From Paracoccaceae bacterium (lineage in GTDB: Bacteria; Pseudomonadota; Alphaproteobacteria; Rhodobacterales; Rhodobacteraceae), in NCBI GenBank assembly GCA_024304875.1, contig JAMWZF010000176.1, positions 1-6,537 on the forward strand: a stretch of 6,537 nucleotides of DNA. Direction: 5' to 3'. The notes beneath the pieces are model-generated. The model saw nothing but the letters and a program-made list of their open reading frames with translations, searched no databases and was not told where the DNA came from. The position numbers and the translations under genes were made by a program. Numbering within the stretch: position 1 is the first letter of the stretch; every line of letters begins with the position of its first letter. This document shows positions 1 through 6,323 of this stretch, piece by piece.

Positions 1-3
1 TCT

Positions 4-1338
4 TCAGTCCAGGTAATCCGACCTCTGCAGGCCGTACTTCGCCATCTTCTCGTTCAGCGTCCGCCGCGGCAGGCAGAGCTCCTCCATGACGTTCACGATC
101 GAACCCTTGTGCCGGCGCATGGTGTTGTCGATCAGCATCCGCTCGAAGGCTTCGACGTATTCCTTCAGCGGCTTGCCCTCGGTCGTCATGCCGGGGTCGG
201 TCTCTTCGCTGTCGGCCATCAGCAGGGACGTGATCGTCCCCGACCCCCGCCGGTTCTGCAACACGGCCCGCTCCGCGATGTTGATGAGTTGGCGGACGTT
301 CCCCGGCCAGGGCGCCTGGAGCAGCTGGGCCGCCTCCTGCGCCGACAGTTCCGGCGCATCGCAGCCGTATTCGTCCGAGAACTGCTCGCTGAGGCGGGTG
401 AACAGCGTCAGGATGTCCTCGCCCCGCTGGCGGAGCGGCGGCACCGTCATCCGCAGGGCGGCGAGCCGGTAGAACAGGTCGGCGCGCAGGACGCTCTCGC
501 AGGTCTTGCCCTCGTCCTGCAGGTTGCAGATCGCCACGATGCGCGTCTCGGCCGGGGTTCCCTGCTCGTTGATCGCGGTCAGCAGGCGGGATTGCAGCGC
601 GGTGGTCAGGCTCTCGATGTCCTCCAGCACCAGGGTGCCGCCGCGGGCCTCTTCCATCGCCGGGATCGGATCGTCCTGGCCATTGGGGCCGAAAAGGCGC
701 CTGGCCAGGGCCTCTTCCTCGAAGGCCGAACAGGAGATCAGGACGAACTTCTTGTTCGCCCGCGCCCCCACCGCGTGCAGGGCATGGGCGACGAGGGTCT
801 TGCCGGTGCCCGTCTCGCCCTCGATCAGGACGTGCTGGTCGGCCTGGCCGAGGTCGAGGATATCCTCCTTGAGTCGCGCCATCACGGGCGAGGACCCGAT
901 CAGCTTGCCCATCAGGGCGTTGCCGTCGGACAGCTCGCGGCGCAGGGCCCGGTTGTCGAGGGTCAGGCGGCGGGCGACGGTCGCCTTCTTGGCCAGCTCG
1001 GTCATCCGGTCGGGGTTGAACGGCTTCTCGAGGAAGTCGAAGGCCCCGATCCGCATCGCCTCCACCGCCATCGGCACGTCGCCGTGACCGGTGATCATGA
1101 TGACCGGCAGGGTGCTGTCCACGCCCTTCAGCTTCTTGAGGAACTGCATCCCGTCCATGCCGGGCATCTTGATGTCGCTGACCACGATGCCGGGATAATC
1201 GGGACCGAGGCCCTTCAGGGCGTCCTCGGCGCTGGAAAACGTCTCGGTGTCGTAGCCCGACAGGGCCAGCCACTGGCTGATGGACTGACGCATGTCCTTT
1301 TCGTCGTCGACGATGGCGATCTTCATGGCCTGTGCCAT
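4..1338 (-). CDS. dctD: C4-dicarboxylate response regulator DctD-like, NtrC family, without GAFTGA loop
   Basis: The product is a 444-residue NtrC-type response regulator, probably phosphorylated by the upstream-encoded DctB to control dicarboxylate uptake genes. The receiver domain (about 5-120) has acidic residues D11/D12, phosphoacceptor D55 in SDIKMPG, T83 and K105. The AAA+ domain (about 145-365) has Walker A GETGTGKT (174-181), sensor I N272, arginines in FYRLAALR and PPLRQR (289-305), and WPGNVRQL (344-351). A Fis-type helix-turn-helix closes the protein (about 390-444, LPRRTLNEKMAKYGL). Two oddities stand out. Between LFG (215-217) and GGTL (233-236) there are only 15 residues and no GAFTGA motif. 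Walker B reads LVLEDI (236-241), with E and D in the reverse of the usual order. The absent loop suggests activation without sigma-54, or repression. The start at ATG 1338 is set by a GGAGG 8 nt upstream; a second in-frame ATG lies four codons in. The family call is firm; the dct assignment rests on dctB next door. Confidence 0.9.
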   Translation of the reverse strand: MAQAMKIAIVDDEKDMRQSISQWLALSGYDTETFSSAEDALKGLGPDYPGIVVSDIKMPGMDGMQFLKKLKGVDSTLPVIMITGHGDVPMAVEAMRIGAFDFLEKPFNPDRMTELAKKATVARRLTLDNRALRRELSDGNALMGKLIGSSPVMARLKEDILDLGQADQHVLIEGETGTGKTLVAHALHAVGARANKKFVLISCSAFEEEALARRLFGPNGQDDPIPAMEEARGGTLVLEDIESLTTALQSRLLTAINEQGTPAETRIVAICNLQDEGKTCESVLRADLFYRLAALRMTVPPLRQRGEDILTLFTRLSEQFSDEYGCDAPELSAQEAAQLLQAPWPGNVRQLINIAERAVLQNRRGSGTITSLLMADSEETDPGMTTEGKPLKEYVEAFERMLIDNTMRRHKGSIVNVMEELCLPRRTLNEKMAKYGLQRSDYLD

Positions 1339-1346
1339 TTCAGGAG

Positions 1347-1351
1347 CCTCC
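1347..1351 (-). promoter_or_regulatory. Ribosome binding site of dctD
   Basis: GGAGG on the minus strand lies 8 nt before the ATG at 1338. It supports that start over the in-frame ATG four codons later. It sits in the 59-nt gap after dctB, so dctD is translated from its own site and not by stop-start overlap with dctB. Confidence 0.75.
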
Positions 1352-1397
1352 CGGTCTCATTGTTGGCTGAACATATAGGTCCTTGCGGGCGCTTCGA

Positions 1398-3161
1398 CTA
1401 CTCCGCCGCCGTCACCGCATCCAGATCGGTCAGGATCGGCAGCTGAAGTTCGAACACCGCCCCGCCGGCCGCGGCGTTGCGCGCCATCAGGCGCCCGCCC
1501 AGCTCGGCCACGATGCCCGACGAGATGGCAAGGCCGAGGCCGACGCCGTCGCCGGGCTCCTTGGTGGTGTAGAAGGGCTCGAAGAGGTTCTCGAGGTTCT
1601 CGATCCCGGGGCCGTTGTCGCGGACCTGGATGGTGACCGTCTCGCCCTCGGCCAGCAGGATGTGGATCGAGGGGTTCTGCACCGTCTTGGTCGCGTCGAG
1701 GGCGTTGCGCACGAGGTTGATGATCACCTGCTCAAGCCGCAGCCGGTCGCCGAGGATCATCACCGGCCCCGGCGGCAGGGTCCGCGTGATGGTCATGTTG
1801 CGGGCCTTGAACTGCGGCTCCATCAGCGCGAGGGCCGCATTGACGGCGGCCCGGGTATCCACCGGCTCGAAGCTTTCTGCCCCCTTGCGGGCATAGGACT
1901 TCAGCTGCTTGGTGATCGCGCCCATCCGCTCGATCAGGTCGTCGATCCGCTGGAAGCTGGCGATCGCCTCCTCGGGGCGCTTGCGCGACAGCAGCAGGCG
2001 CGCGCCGGCAAGGTAGGTCTTCATCGCCGCCAGCGGCTGGTTGAGCTCGTGGCTCACCGCCGCCGACATCTCGCCCAGGGCGGCCAGCTTCGACGATTGC
2101 GCCAGGGTCTGCTCGGCCACCTGCAGGTCCTTCTCGACCTTCTCGCGCTCGGCGATCTCGCTCTGCAGGCGGGCGTTCAGCTTGCGCAGCTCGGCCGACT
2201 CCCGGGCGAAGATGATCAGGCGCGACGTGGTCTTGCGATTCATCGCCCAGAAGGTCGCCGCCAGCAGGATGGCGAACCCCATGATCTCGAGGGCCAGAAC
2301 GCCGTTCACCCGTTCGCGGACGCTGGCATAGGTGGTGAAGCTGACCATGCGCCAGTCCTCGAACCCCACCGCCGTCTCGGTGCGCATCACGGCCTCGCCG
2401 CGCAGGTAGGCATCCACCGGCAGGGCGCTCCAGTCCGCGGTGGCACGGATCGCCCGGGCGATGGCCGAAGGGGCGGACTGGCGGTCCAGCGCCTCCGCCT
2501 CGCGCAGCCCGCGCCAGCGCGGTTCCGTCGTCAGCAGGATCCGCCCCTCCCCGTTCGTGACGAAGACCGCGTCGGACACGCCGGCCCAGCTCGTCTCGAG
2601 CCGTTGCAGGTCGACTTCGACGAGGATCACGCCCAGGTTGTTGCCCCCGTCCTCGACCCGGCGGGAGTAGTAGAAGACATAGCCGCCCGCCGAGCTCCGG
2701 CTGATGGTGAAGACGGTGCCAGGGGTCTGCATCGCGCGGGCGTAGTGCAGCGTGAGGCTGTGATCCTCGCCGAGGCGGTTGCGGTCGGTCGCCGCGACGC
2801 TCTTGCCGCTGCTGTCCAGCAGGGTCAGCGAGGCGGCCTCGATCTCGTCCACGAAGGACAGCAGGCGCTGCGAGGACTGGGTGTAGTCGCCCGAATTCAG
2901 CGCCCCGATCAGGGCCGGGTCGCGGGCCAGAAGCTGCGGCACGACCGAGGCGCGCTGAAGTTCCGAGATGAGCGAGCCGGTATAGAGCGCGATGCGCAGC
3001 TCGGCCCGGTTGCGCGTCGTCTCGGTGAACCGCTGGGTGAGATACTGGTTGGTGACGTAGATCGTCGTGACCGCGACAACCAGAAGCAGCAGCACCGCCA
3101 GCCGCGCGCCCCAGCGCCGCGGTACGGTGATATCGGATCGGGCGGTGCGCTCGGCGGACAT
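1398..3161 (-). CDS. dctB: C4-dicarboxylate sensor histidine kinase DctB-like
   Basis: The product is a 587-residue inner-membrane histidine kinase, expected to sense external C4-dicarboxylates (succinate, malate, fumarate) and phosphorylate DctD. A basic N-terminus leads into a first membrane segment (about 19-37). The periplasmic region (about 40-285) has a double PAS-like sensor look, with YVFYYSRRV at 161-169 and LGVILVEVDLQRLE followed by FVTNGEGRILLTTEP, a pattern typical of DctB. A second membrane segment (about 287-307) leads to a charged, coiled-coil-like linker (about 318-355) without a recognisable HAMP domain. HisKA carries the phosphorylated His371 in SHELNQPLAAMK. The ATPase domain has N482/N486, DNGPGI (515-520), FEPFYTTK (527-534) and GVGLGLA (539-545), so catalysis should be intact. 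The ATG at 3161 has no visible Shine-Dalgarno sequence, and no ATG, GTG or TTG lies in frame in the 60 nt back to purQ. Read-through from purQ is plausible. The dicarboxylate ligand is inferred from family resemblance. Confidence 0.92.
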   Translation of the reverse strand: MSAERTARSDITVPRRWGARLAVLLLLVVAVTTIYVTNQYLTQRFTETTRNRAELRIALYTGSLISELQRASVVPQLLARDPALIGALNSGDYTQSSQRLLSFVDEIEAASLTLLDSSGKSVAATDRNRLGEDHSLTLHYARAMQTPGTVFTISRSSAGGYVFYYSRRVEDGGNNLGVILVEVDLQRLETSWAGVSDAVFVTNGEGRILLTTEPRWRGLREAEALDRQSAPSAIARAIRATADWSALPVDAYLRGEAVMRTETAVGFEDWRMVSFTTYASVRERVNGVLALEIMGFAILLAATFWAMNRKTTSRLIIFARESAELRKLNARLQSEIAEREKVEKDLQVAEQTLAQSSKLAALGEMSAAVSHELNQPLAAMKTYLAGARLLLSRKRPEEAIASFQRIDDLIERMGAITKQLKSYARKGAESFEPVDTRAAVNAALALMEPQFKARNMTITRTLPPGPVMILGDRLRLEQVIINLVRNALDATKTVQNPSIHILLAEGETVTIQVRDNGPGIENLENLFEPFYTTKEPGDGVGLGLAISSGIVAELGGRLMARNAAAGGAVFELQLPILTDLDAVTAAE

Positions 3162-3221
3162 GGGGGCAGAGTACGGCGCGGCTGCCAGCGCGGCAAGCAG
3201 GCCCCGCCGCCGCGCGGCGCT

Positions 3222-3890
3222 TCAGGCGGTTTCCAGCGCCCCGACGAGGGACCGGAACAGCGCCGTGCCGTCGGTGCCGCCGTGGCCGGCATCCACCGCC
3301 CGCTCGGGATGCGGCATCAGGCCAAGCACGCGGCGGTTGGCCGACAGGACCCCGGCGATGTCGGCGGCCGACCCGTTGGGATTGCCGATGTAGCGGAAGG
3401 CCACCCGGCCCTCGCCCTCCAGCGCGGCCAGCGTCCCGGCATCCGCGACGTAGTTCCCGTCGTGGTGGGCGATCGGATAGGTCACTTCCTGCCCCGCCCG
3501 GTATCCGGCGGTAAAGACGCTGTCGGTGGTCTCAACCCGCAGGGCCTGCGGCTTGCAGACGAACTTCAGCCCGGCGTTGCGGATCAGCGCGCCCGGCAGC
3601 AGCCCCGTCTCGGCCAGCACCTGGAACCCGTTGCAGACGCCGAGGACGTAGCCGCCCCGCTCCGCATGGGCCCGCAGCGCCCCCGCGATGGGCGATTTCG
3701 CCGCGATGGCGCCGCAGCGCAGGTAATCCCCGAAGGAAAAGCCCCCGGGCACCGCCACCATGTCGAGCCCCGCCGGCAGGTCGCTGTCCTTGTGCCAGAC
3801 CGGCGTGACGTCGGCCCCGGCGGCGCGCAGGGCGACCATCATGTCGCGGTCGCAGTTCGATCCGGGAAAGACGAGGACGGCGGCTTTCAT
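3222..3890 (-). CDS. purQ: FGAM synthase glutaminase subunit PurQ
   Basis: PurQ is the class I glutamine amidotransferase subunit of phosphoribosylformylglycinamidine synthase, the fourth step of de novo purine synthesis. It hydrolyses glutamine and passes ammonia to PurL in a cytoplasmic PurL-PurQ-PurS complex. The 222-residue length is normal for the family. The start MKAAVLVFPGSNCDRD is the typical PurQ N-terminus. The oxyanion region PGGFSFGDYLRCGAIA lies at 48-63, the nucleophile C86 in GVCNG, NPNGS at 170-174, and the other triad members H194 and E196 in MPHPERA. The start at 3890 is chosen because PurQ begins at this methionine and a GGAG lies 8 nt upstream. An in-frame GTG at 3941 would add 17 unrelated residues and run through an inverted repeat. 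The gene follows ADH-2 by 78 nt instead of following purS directly. purL is not in the window. Confidence 0.97.
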   Translation of the reverse strand: MKAAVLVFPGSNCDRDMMVALRAAGADVTPVWHKDSDLPAGLDMVAVPGGFSFGDYLRCGAIAAKSPIAGALRAHAERGGYVLGVCNGFQVLAETGLLPGALIRNAGLKFVCKPQALRVETTDSVFTAGYRAGQEVTYPIAHHDGNYVADAGTLAALEGEGRVAFRYIGNPNGSAADIAGVLSANRRVLGLMPHPERAVDAGHGGTDGTALFRSLVGALETA

Positions 3891-3898
3891 GGGCAGGG

Positions 3899-3902
3899 CT
3901 CC
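3899..3902 (-). promoter_or_regulatory. Ribosome binding site of purQ
   Basis: GGAG on the minus strand lies 8 nt before the ATG at 3890 and decides the start against the upstream GTG at 3941. The stretch from this site into the first codons (3876-3902) matches the equivalent stretch of purS (6278-6304) at 23 of 27 positions. Confidence 0.7.
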
Positions 3903-3927
3903 GTTCGGGATGTCGGCGGGCGTGTCA

Positions 3928-3953
3928 GGGGCAATAACCACAAGGTTTGCCCC
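3928..3953 (-). repeat. Inverted repeat (hairpin) between ADH-2 and purQ
   Basis: The arms GGGGCAA (3928-3934) and TTGCCCC (3947-3953) are perfect 7-bp complements. Inside them ACC (3937-3939) pairs with GGT (3944-3946), leaving a four-base loop and a two-base TA bulge on one side, so ten base pairs can form. The repeat starts 15 nt after the ADH-2 stop and ends 37 nt before the purQ start. No T-run follows on the transcribed strand, so a standard intrinsic terminator is unlikely. It could be an operator, an RNA processing or stability element, or a weak attenuator; the sequence does not decide between these. Confidence 0.6.
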
Positions 3954-3968
3954 ATGTCCATTGATGCC

Positions 3969-5006
3969 TCAGCGACTGAAATCGGTGACCACCGCCACCC
4001 CCGGCGGGGTCGGCCCGTCCATCGCGGCCAGCTCGGCCGAGACCTCGGACAGCGCGATCTGCCGCCCGATCATCGGGCTCAGGTCCACCGCCCCGCTTTC
4101 GATCAGGCTGAACAGCTGCGGATAGCGGTGCGCCGGCATCCCCTTGGACCCGTAGAGGGCCAGGTTCTTCATGAAGACGGCATTGAGGTCGATCTCCATC
4201 CGCGCGGTATGGCCGATGGGCATGCCGCACTGGACGTGGCGCCCCAGCGGGCGCAGCGCGCCAAGGGCCGCGTTCAGGGTCGGCTCGATTCCCACGGCCT
4301 CGAGAGCCACATGGGCGCCGCCACCGGTGATCCGCCGGATCTGCTCCGCGGCGTCCTTGTCCCCGGCGTTCACCGCCGCTTCCGCGCCGTGAGCCAGCGC
4401 ATGCTCCAGCTTCCCGGCCACCAGGTCCACCGCCAGCACCCGCGCACCCATCGCCCGGCCCAGCAGGACCCCGGCCAGGCCCACGCCCCCGGTCCCGAAG
4501 ACCGCCAGCCATTCGCCGGGCTGCAAGGCCGCCCGGTCGGTCAGCCCGTGCCAGGCCGTCATCACCCGGCAGCCGAGCCCGGCGGCCAGCACCGGGTCCA
4601 TCCATTCCGGCAGGCGTTGCAGGTTGTGATCGCGGGGCACCGCCACGTATTCGGCAAAGGCCCCATCCATCCCGAGGCCGGGATACATCATCGTGGGACA
4701 GGTGTGCTCCTGCCCCGCCCGGCAGGCCGGACAGGACCCGCAGGACAGCAGGAACGGCGCGACCAGCACGTCGCCCACGGCCCAGGTCGCGTTCGACCCC
4801 GCGGCCACGACCTCGCCGCAGTATTCGTGTCCCCCCACGGCGCCCGGTTTCACGCGCCCATGCTCCCCCGCCCAGGCGTGCCAGTCGGACCGGCAGACGC
4901 CGCAGGCCATGACGCGCAGGACGACGCCGTCCTCCGGCGCCTCCGGCACGGGGCGGTCCTCGATGGTCAGGGGCTCGCGGTAGGCGGTCAGCACGGCGGC
5001 TTTCAT
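3969..5006 (-). CDS. Zinc-dependent alcohol dehydrogenase, medium-chain family (ADH-2)
   Basis: This is a 345-residue cytoplasmic medium-chain dehydrogenase/reductase expected to oxidise an alcohol or reduce an aldehyde with NAD(H). The catalytic zinc set is C38 (GVCRSDWH), H60-E61 (GGHEYCGEV) and C146 (LGCRVMTAW). The structural zinc set is C89, C92, C95 and C103. The Rossmann fold shows GTGGVGLA (171-178), then D194 at the end of the next strand, which favours NAD over NADP. From memory it resembles the group of zinc alcohol dehydrogenases with CRSDWHAW and YPxLxSLI signatures; the substrate cannot be named. It is a paralogue of ADH-1, with 37 of 54 residues identical over the C-terminal stretch ending in TD (289-342 here, 290-343 in ADH-1). 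It starts 12 nt after ADH-1 with a good ribosome site, so the two are very likely co-transcribed. Its first 14 nt are identical to those of purQ. Confidence 0.93.
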   Translation of the reverse strand: MKAAVLTAYREPLTIEDRPVPEAPEDGVVLRVMACGVCRSDWHAWAGEHGRVKPGAVGGHEYCGEVVAAGSNATWAVGDVLVAPFLLSCGSCPACRAGQEHTCPTMMYPGLGMDGAFAEYVAVPRDHNLQRLPEWMDPVLAAGLGCRVMTAWHGLTDRAALQPGEWLAVFGTGGVGLAGVLLGRAMGARVLAVDLVAGKLEHALAHGAEAAVNAGDKDAAEQIRRITGGGAHVALEAVGIEPTLNAALGALRPLGRHVQCGMPIGHTARMEIDLNAVFMKNLALYGSKGMPAHRYPQLFSLIESGAVDLSPMIGRQIALSEVSAELAAMDGPTPPGVAVVTDFSR

Positions 5007-5013
5007 CGGCTCT

Positions 5014-5018
5014 CTCCT
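5014..5018 (-). promoter_or_regulatory. Ribosome binding site of ADH-2
   Basis: AGGAG on the minus strand lies 7 nt before the ATG at 5006, in the 12-nt gap directly after the ADH-1 stop. The short gap indicates one transcript for both dehydrogenases. Confidence 0.75.
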
Positions 5019-6059
5019 TCAGGCGGCCATGTCGGTGATGACGGCGATGCCGGGCGGCGTGGGGCCGTCCATCGCGCGCAGCTCCTCCGTCGCGGCGGAC
5101 AGGGCCACCCGCCGCGCGATCAGCGGCGACAGATCGACCTGACCGGCCGCGATCAGCGACAGAAGCGAGGGATAGCGCCAGGCCGGCATCCCGCGGGTGC
5201 CCAGCAGGGTCAGCTGCCCCGAATAGAGCGCGCCCATCGGCAGGGTCATCTCCAGGTGGTCGCCCGCGGGCATCCCCACCTGCACCATCCGGCCCATCTT
5301 GCCGAGGGACAGCATCGCGGCGCGGGTCGTGACCGGCAGGCCGAGAGCCTCGATCGCCACGTCGGCGCCGCCGCCGGTGATCTCGCGGATCGCCTCCGCC
5401 GCATCGGACTCGGCCGCGTTCACCACGGCATCGGCGCCGAGGTCGCTGGCCTGGGCCAGCTTCTCGGCCACCACGTCCACCGCGATCACCCGCGCCCCGA
5501 TGGCCCGCGCCAGCAGCATCGCGGCAAGGCCCACGCCGCCGGTGCCATGCACCGCGACCCACTCTCCGGGTCGGACCTCGGCCCGGCCGACGAGGGCCTG
5601 CCAGGCGGTCGTGACCCGGCAGCCGAGGGCGGCGGCGAGGGCGTGGTCCATCCCCTCGGGCAGGCGGGCGAGGTTGGTGCCGGCGCGGGGGACGGCGATG
5701 TACTCGGCGAAGGACCCGTCGCAGGTGAAGCCGGGGCAGACCTGGGTGGCGCAGGTGGTCTGGCGGCCTTTCGCGCAGGCCGGGCAGGCCCCGCAGGCGA
5801 GGATGAAAGGCGCGATCACCCGGTCGCCCACCGCCCAGCCGCCCGCCCGGGGGCCCGCGGCGACGACCTCGCCGCAGTATTCATGTCCGGGCACGATGGG
5901 CAGCGGCGAGGGGTCCGCCCCCGACCACAGGTGATGGTCCGACCGGCAAATGCCGCTGGCAAGGACCCGCAGCACCACCCCGTCCTGCGGACAGCCGGGG
6001 TCCGCCACCTCGCAGATGTCGAGCGGCGTGCCGAAGTCGCGCAGCACCGCGGCCCGCAT
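5019..6059 (-). CDS. Zinc-dependent alcohol dehydrogenase, medium-chain family (ADH-1)
   Basis: This is a 346-residue NAD-type alcohol dehydrogenase of the same subgroup as ADH-2. The catalytic zinc ligands are C38 (GICRSDHH), H59-E60 (VPGHEYCGEV) and C147 (LGCRVTTAW). The structural zinc cysteines are C89, C92, C95 and C103. The coenzyme fold has GTGGVG (172-177) and D195 (VIAVDVV). All key residues are present, so it should be an active enzyme; the substrate is unknown. The ATG at 6059 shares its A with the last base of the purS TGA (TGATG), and no strong ribosome site precedes it, which suggests translational coupling to purS. The start fits the family N-terminus (MRAAVLRDFGTPL); a longer in-frame reading would only run backwards through purS. 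It differs from ADH-2 most in the substrate-side loops (residues 43-57 and 104-130), so the two may use different alcohols. Its place between two purine genes is unusual, and no purine role is evident. Confidence 0.93.
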   Translation of the reverse strand: MRAAVLRDFGTPLDICEVADPGCPQDGVVLRVLASGICRSDHHLWSGADPSPLPIVPGHEYCGEVVAAGPRAGGWAVGDRVIAPFILACGACPACAKGRQTTCATQVCPGFTCDGSFAEYIAVPRAGTNLARLPEGMDHALAAALGCRVTTAWQALVGRAEVRPGEWVAVHGTGGVGLAAMLLARAIGARVIAVDVVAEKLAQASDLGADAVVNAAESDAAEAIREITGGGADVAIEALGLPVTTRAAMLSLGKMGRMVQVGMPAGDHLEMTLPMGALYSGQLTLLGTRGMPAWRYPSLLSLIAAGQVDLSPLIARRVALSAATEELRAMDGPTPPGIAVITDMAA

Positions 6060-6292
6060 CAGGCGCCCATCTCGATCCGGTAGCTCTCGATGACCGTGTT
6101 GGCGAGCAGCTTGTCGCACATCGCCCTGACCGTCTCCTCGGTGGTGCCCTCGGCCAGGTCGAGCTCGATCACCTTGCCTTGCCGGACCCCTTCGACCCCG
6201 TCGAACCCCAGCGCCCCAAGGGCATGACGGACGGCCTCGCCCTGCGGGTCCAGCACCCCCTGCTTCAGCATCACGGTGACGGTGGCTTTCAT
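6059..6292 (-). CDS. purS: FGAM synthase accessory subunit PurS
   Basis: PurS is the small dimeric protein that bridges PurQ and PurL in the three-part phosphoribosylformylglycinamidine synthase and helps form the ammonia channel. The product is 77 residues long, close to the usual 75-85. It has the typical pattern MKATVTVMLKQGVLDPQGEA, then ALGFDGVEGVRQGKVIEL (27-44), then CDKLLANTVIESYRIE (59-74). The ATG at 6292 is chosen because the conserved family start is here and GGGGAG lies 8 nt upstream; an in-frame TTG at 6352 would add a sequence unlike PurS. The final residues MGA end in a TGA that overlaps the ADH-1 start. purQ, its normal next neighbour, lies about 2.2 kb further on. Confidence 0.95.
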   Translation of the reverse strand: MKATVTVMLKQGVLDPQGEAVRHALGALGFDGVEGVRQGKVIELDLAEGTTEETVRAMCDKLLANTVIESYRIEMGA

Positions 6293-6300
6293 CGGCGCGG

Positions 6301-6306
6301 CTCCCC
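6301..6306 (-). promoter_or_regulatory. Ribosome binding site of purS
   Basis: GGGGAG on the minus strand lies 8 nt before the ATG at 6292 and supports that start. The region from the GGAG into the first codons resembles the equivalent region of purQ. Confidence 0.7.
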
Positions 6307-6323
6307 TGTTCGGCGTTGCACCC

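Noticed and set aside
1339..1397. Possible internal promoter for dctD, from TATATG in the dctB-dctD gap.
   Set aside because: No -35-like hexamer lies at a suitable distance; the short gap and shared orientation fit co-transcription.
109..1446. Long plus-strand reading frame opposite dctD.
   Set aside because: It is the codon-complement shadow of dctD with a biased composition and no recognisable motif; dctD itself is unambiguous.
3208..3219. Perfect 12-bp palindrome CGCCGCGCGGCG after the purQ stop, considered as a terminator.
   Set aside because: It has no loop and no T-run, and is made only of G and C in a GC-rich gap, so chance is the simpler explanation.
3891..3941. N-terminal extension of PurQ from a GTG at 3941.
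   Set aside because: The extra 17 residues are not part of PurQ, they would cross the inverted repeat, and a good ribosome site precedes the ATG at 3890.
3925..5562. Minus-strand 545-codon frame across ADH-1 and ADH-2.
   Set aside because: It is an out-of-frame reading of the two dehydrogenases, rich in G, R and A and without domain motifs; the true frames carry all zinc and Rossmann residues.
5560..5760. Locally G-rich plus strand (C-ending codons) in ADH-1, considered as a sign of transfer.
   Set aside because: The shift is mild, stays within the codon style of the window, and cannot be judged without computed codon statistics.
1383..6083. A continuous plus-strand reading frame of about 1,566 codons lying opposite dctB, purQ, both ADH genes and their gaps.
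   Set aside because: dctB, purQ, ADH-2 and ADH-1 all fall in one frame because their gaps (60, 78 and 12 nt) are multiples of three. The plus-strand frame is the exact codon complement, where stops need TTA, CTA or TCA sense codons, which this GC-rich genome avoids. The translation is low-complexity, rich in H, R, G and Q, with no domain.
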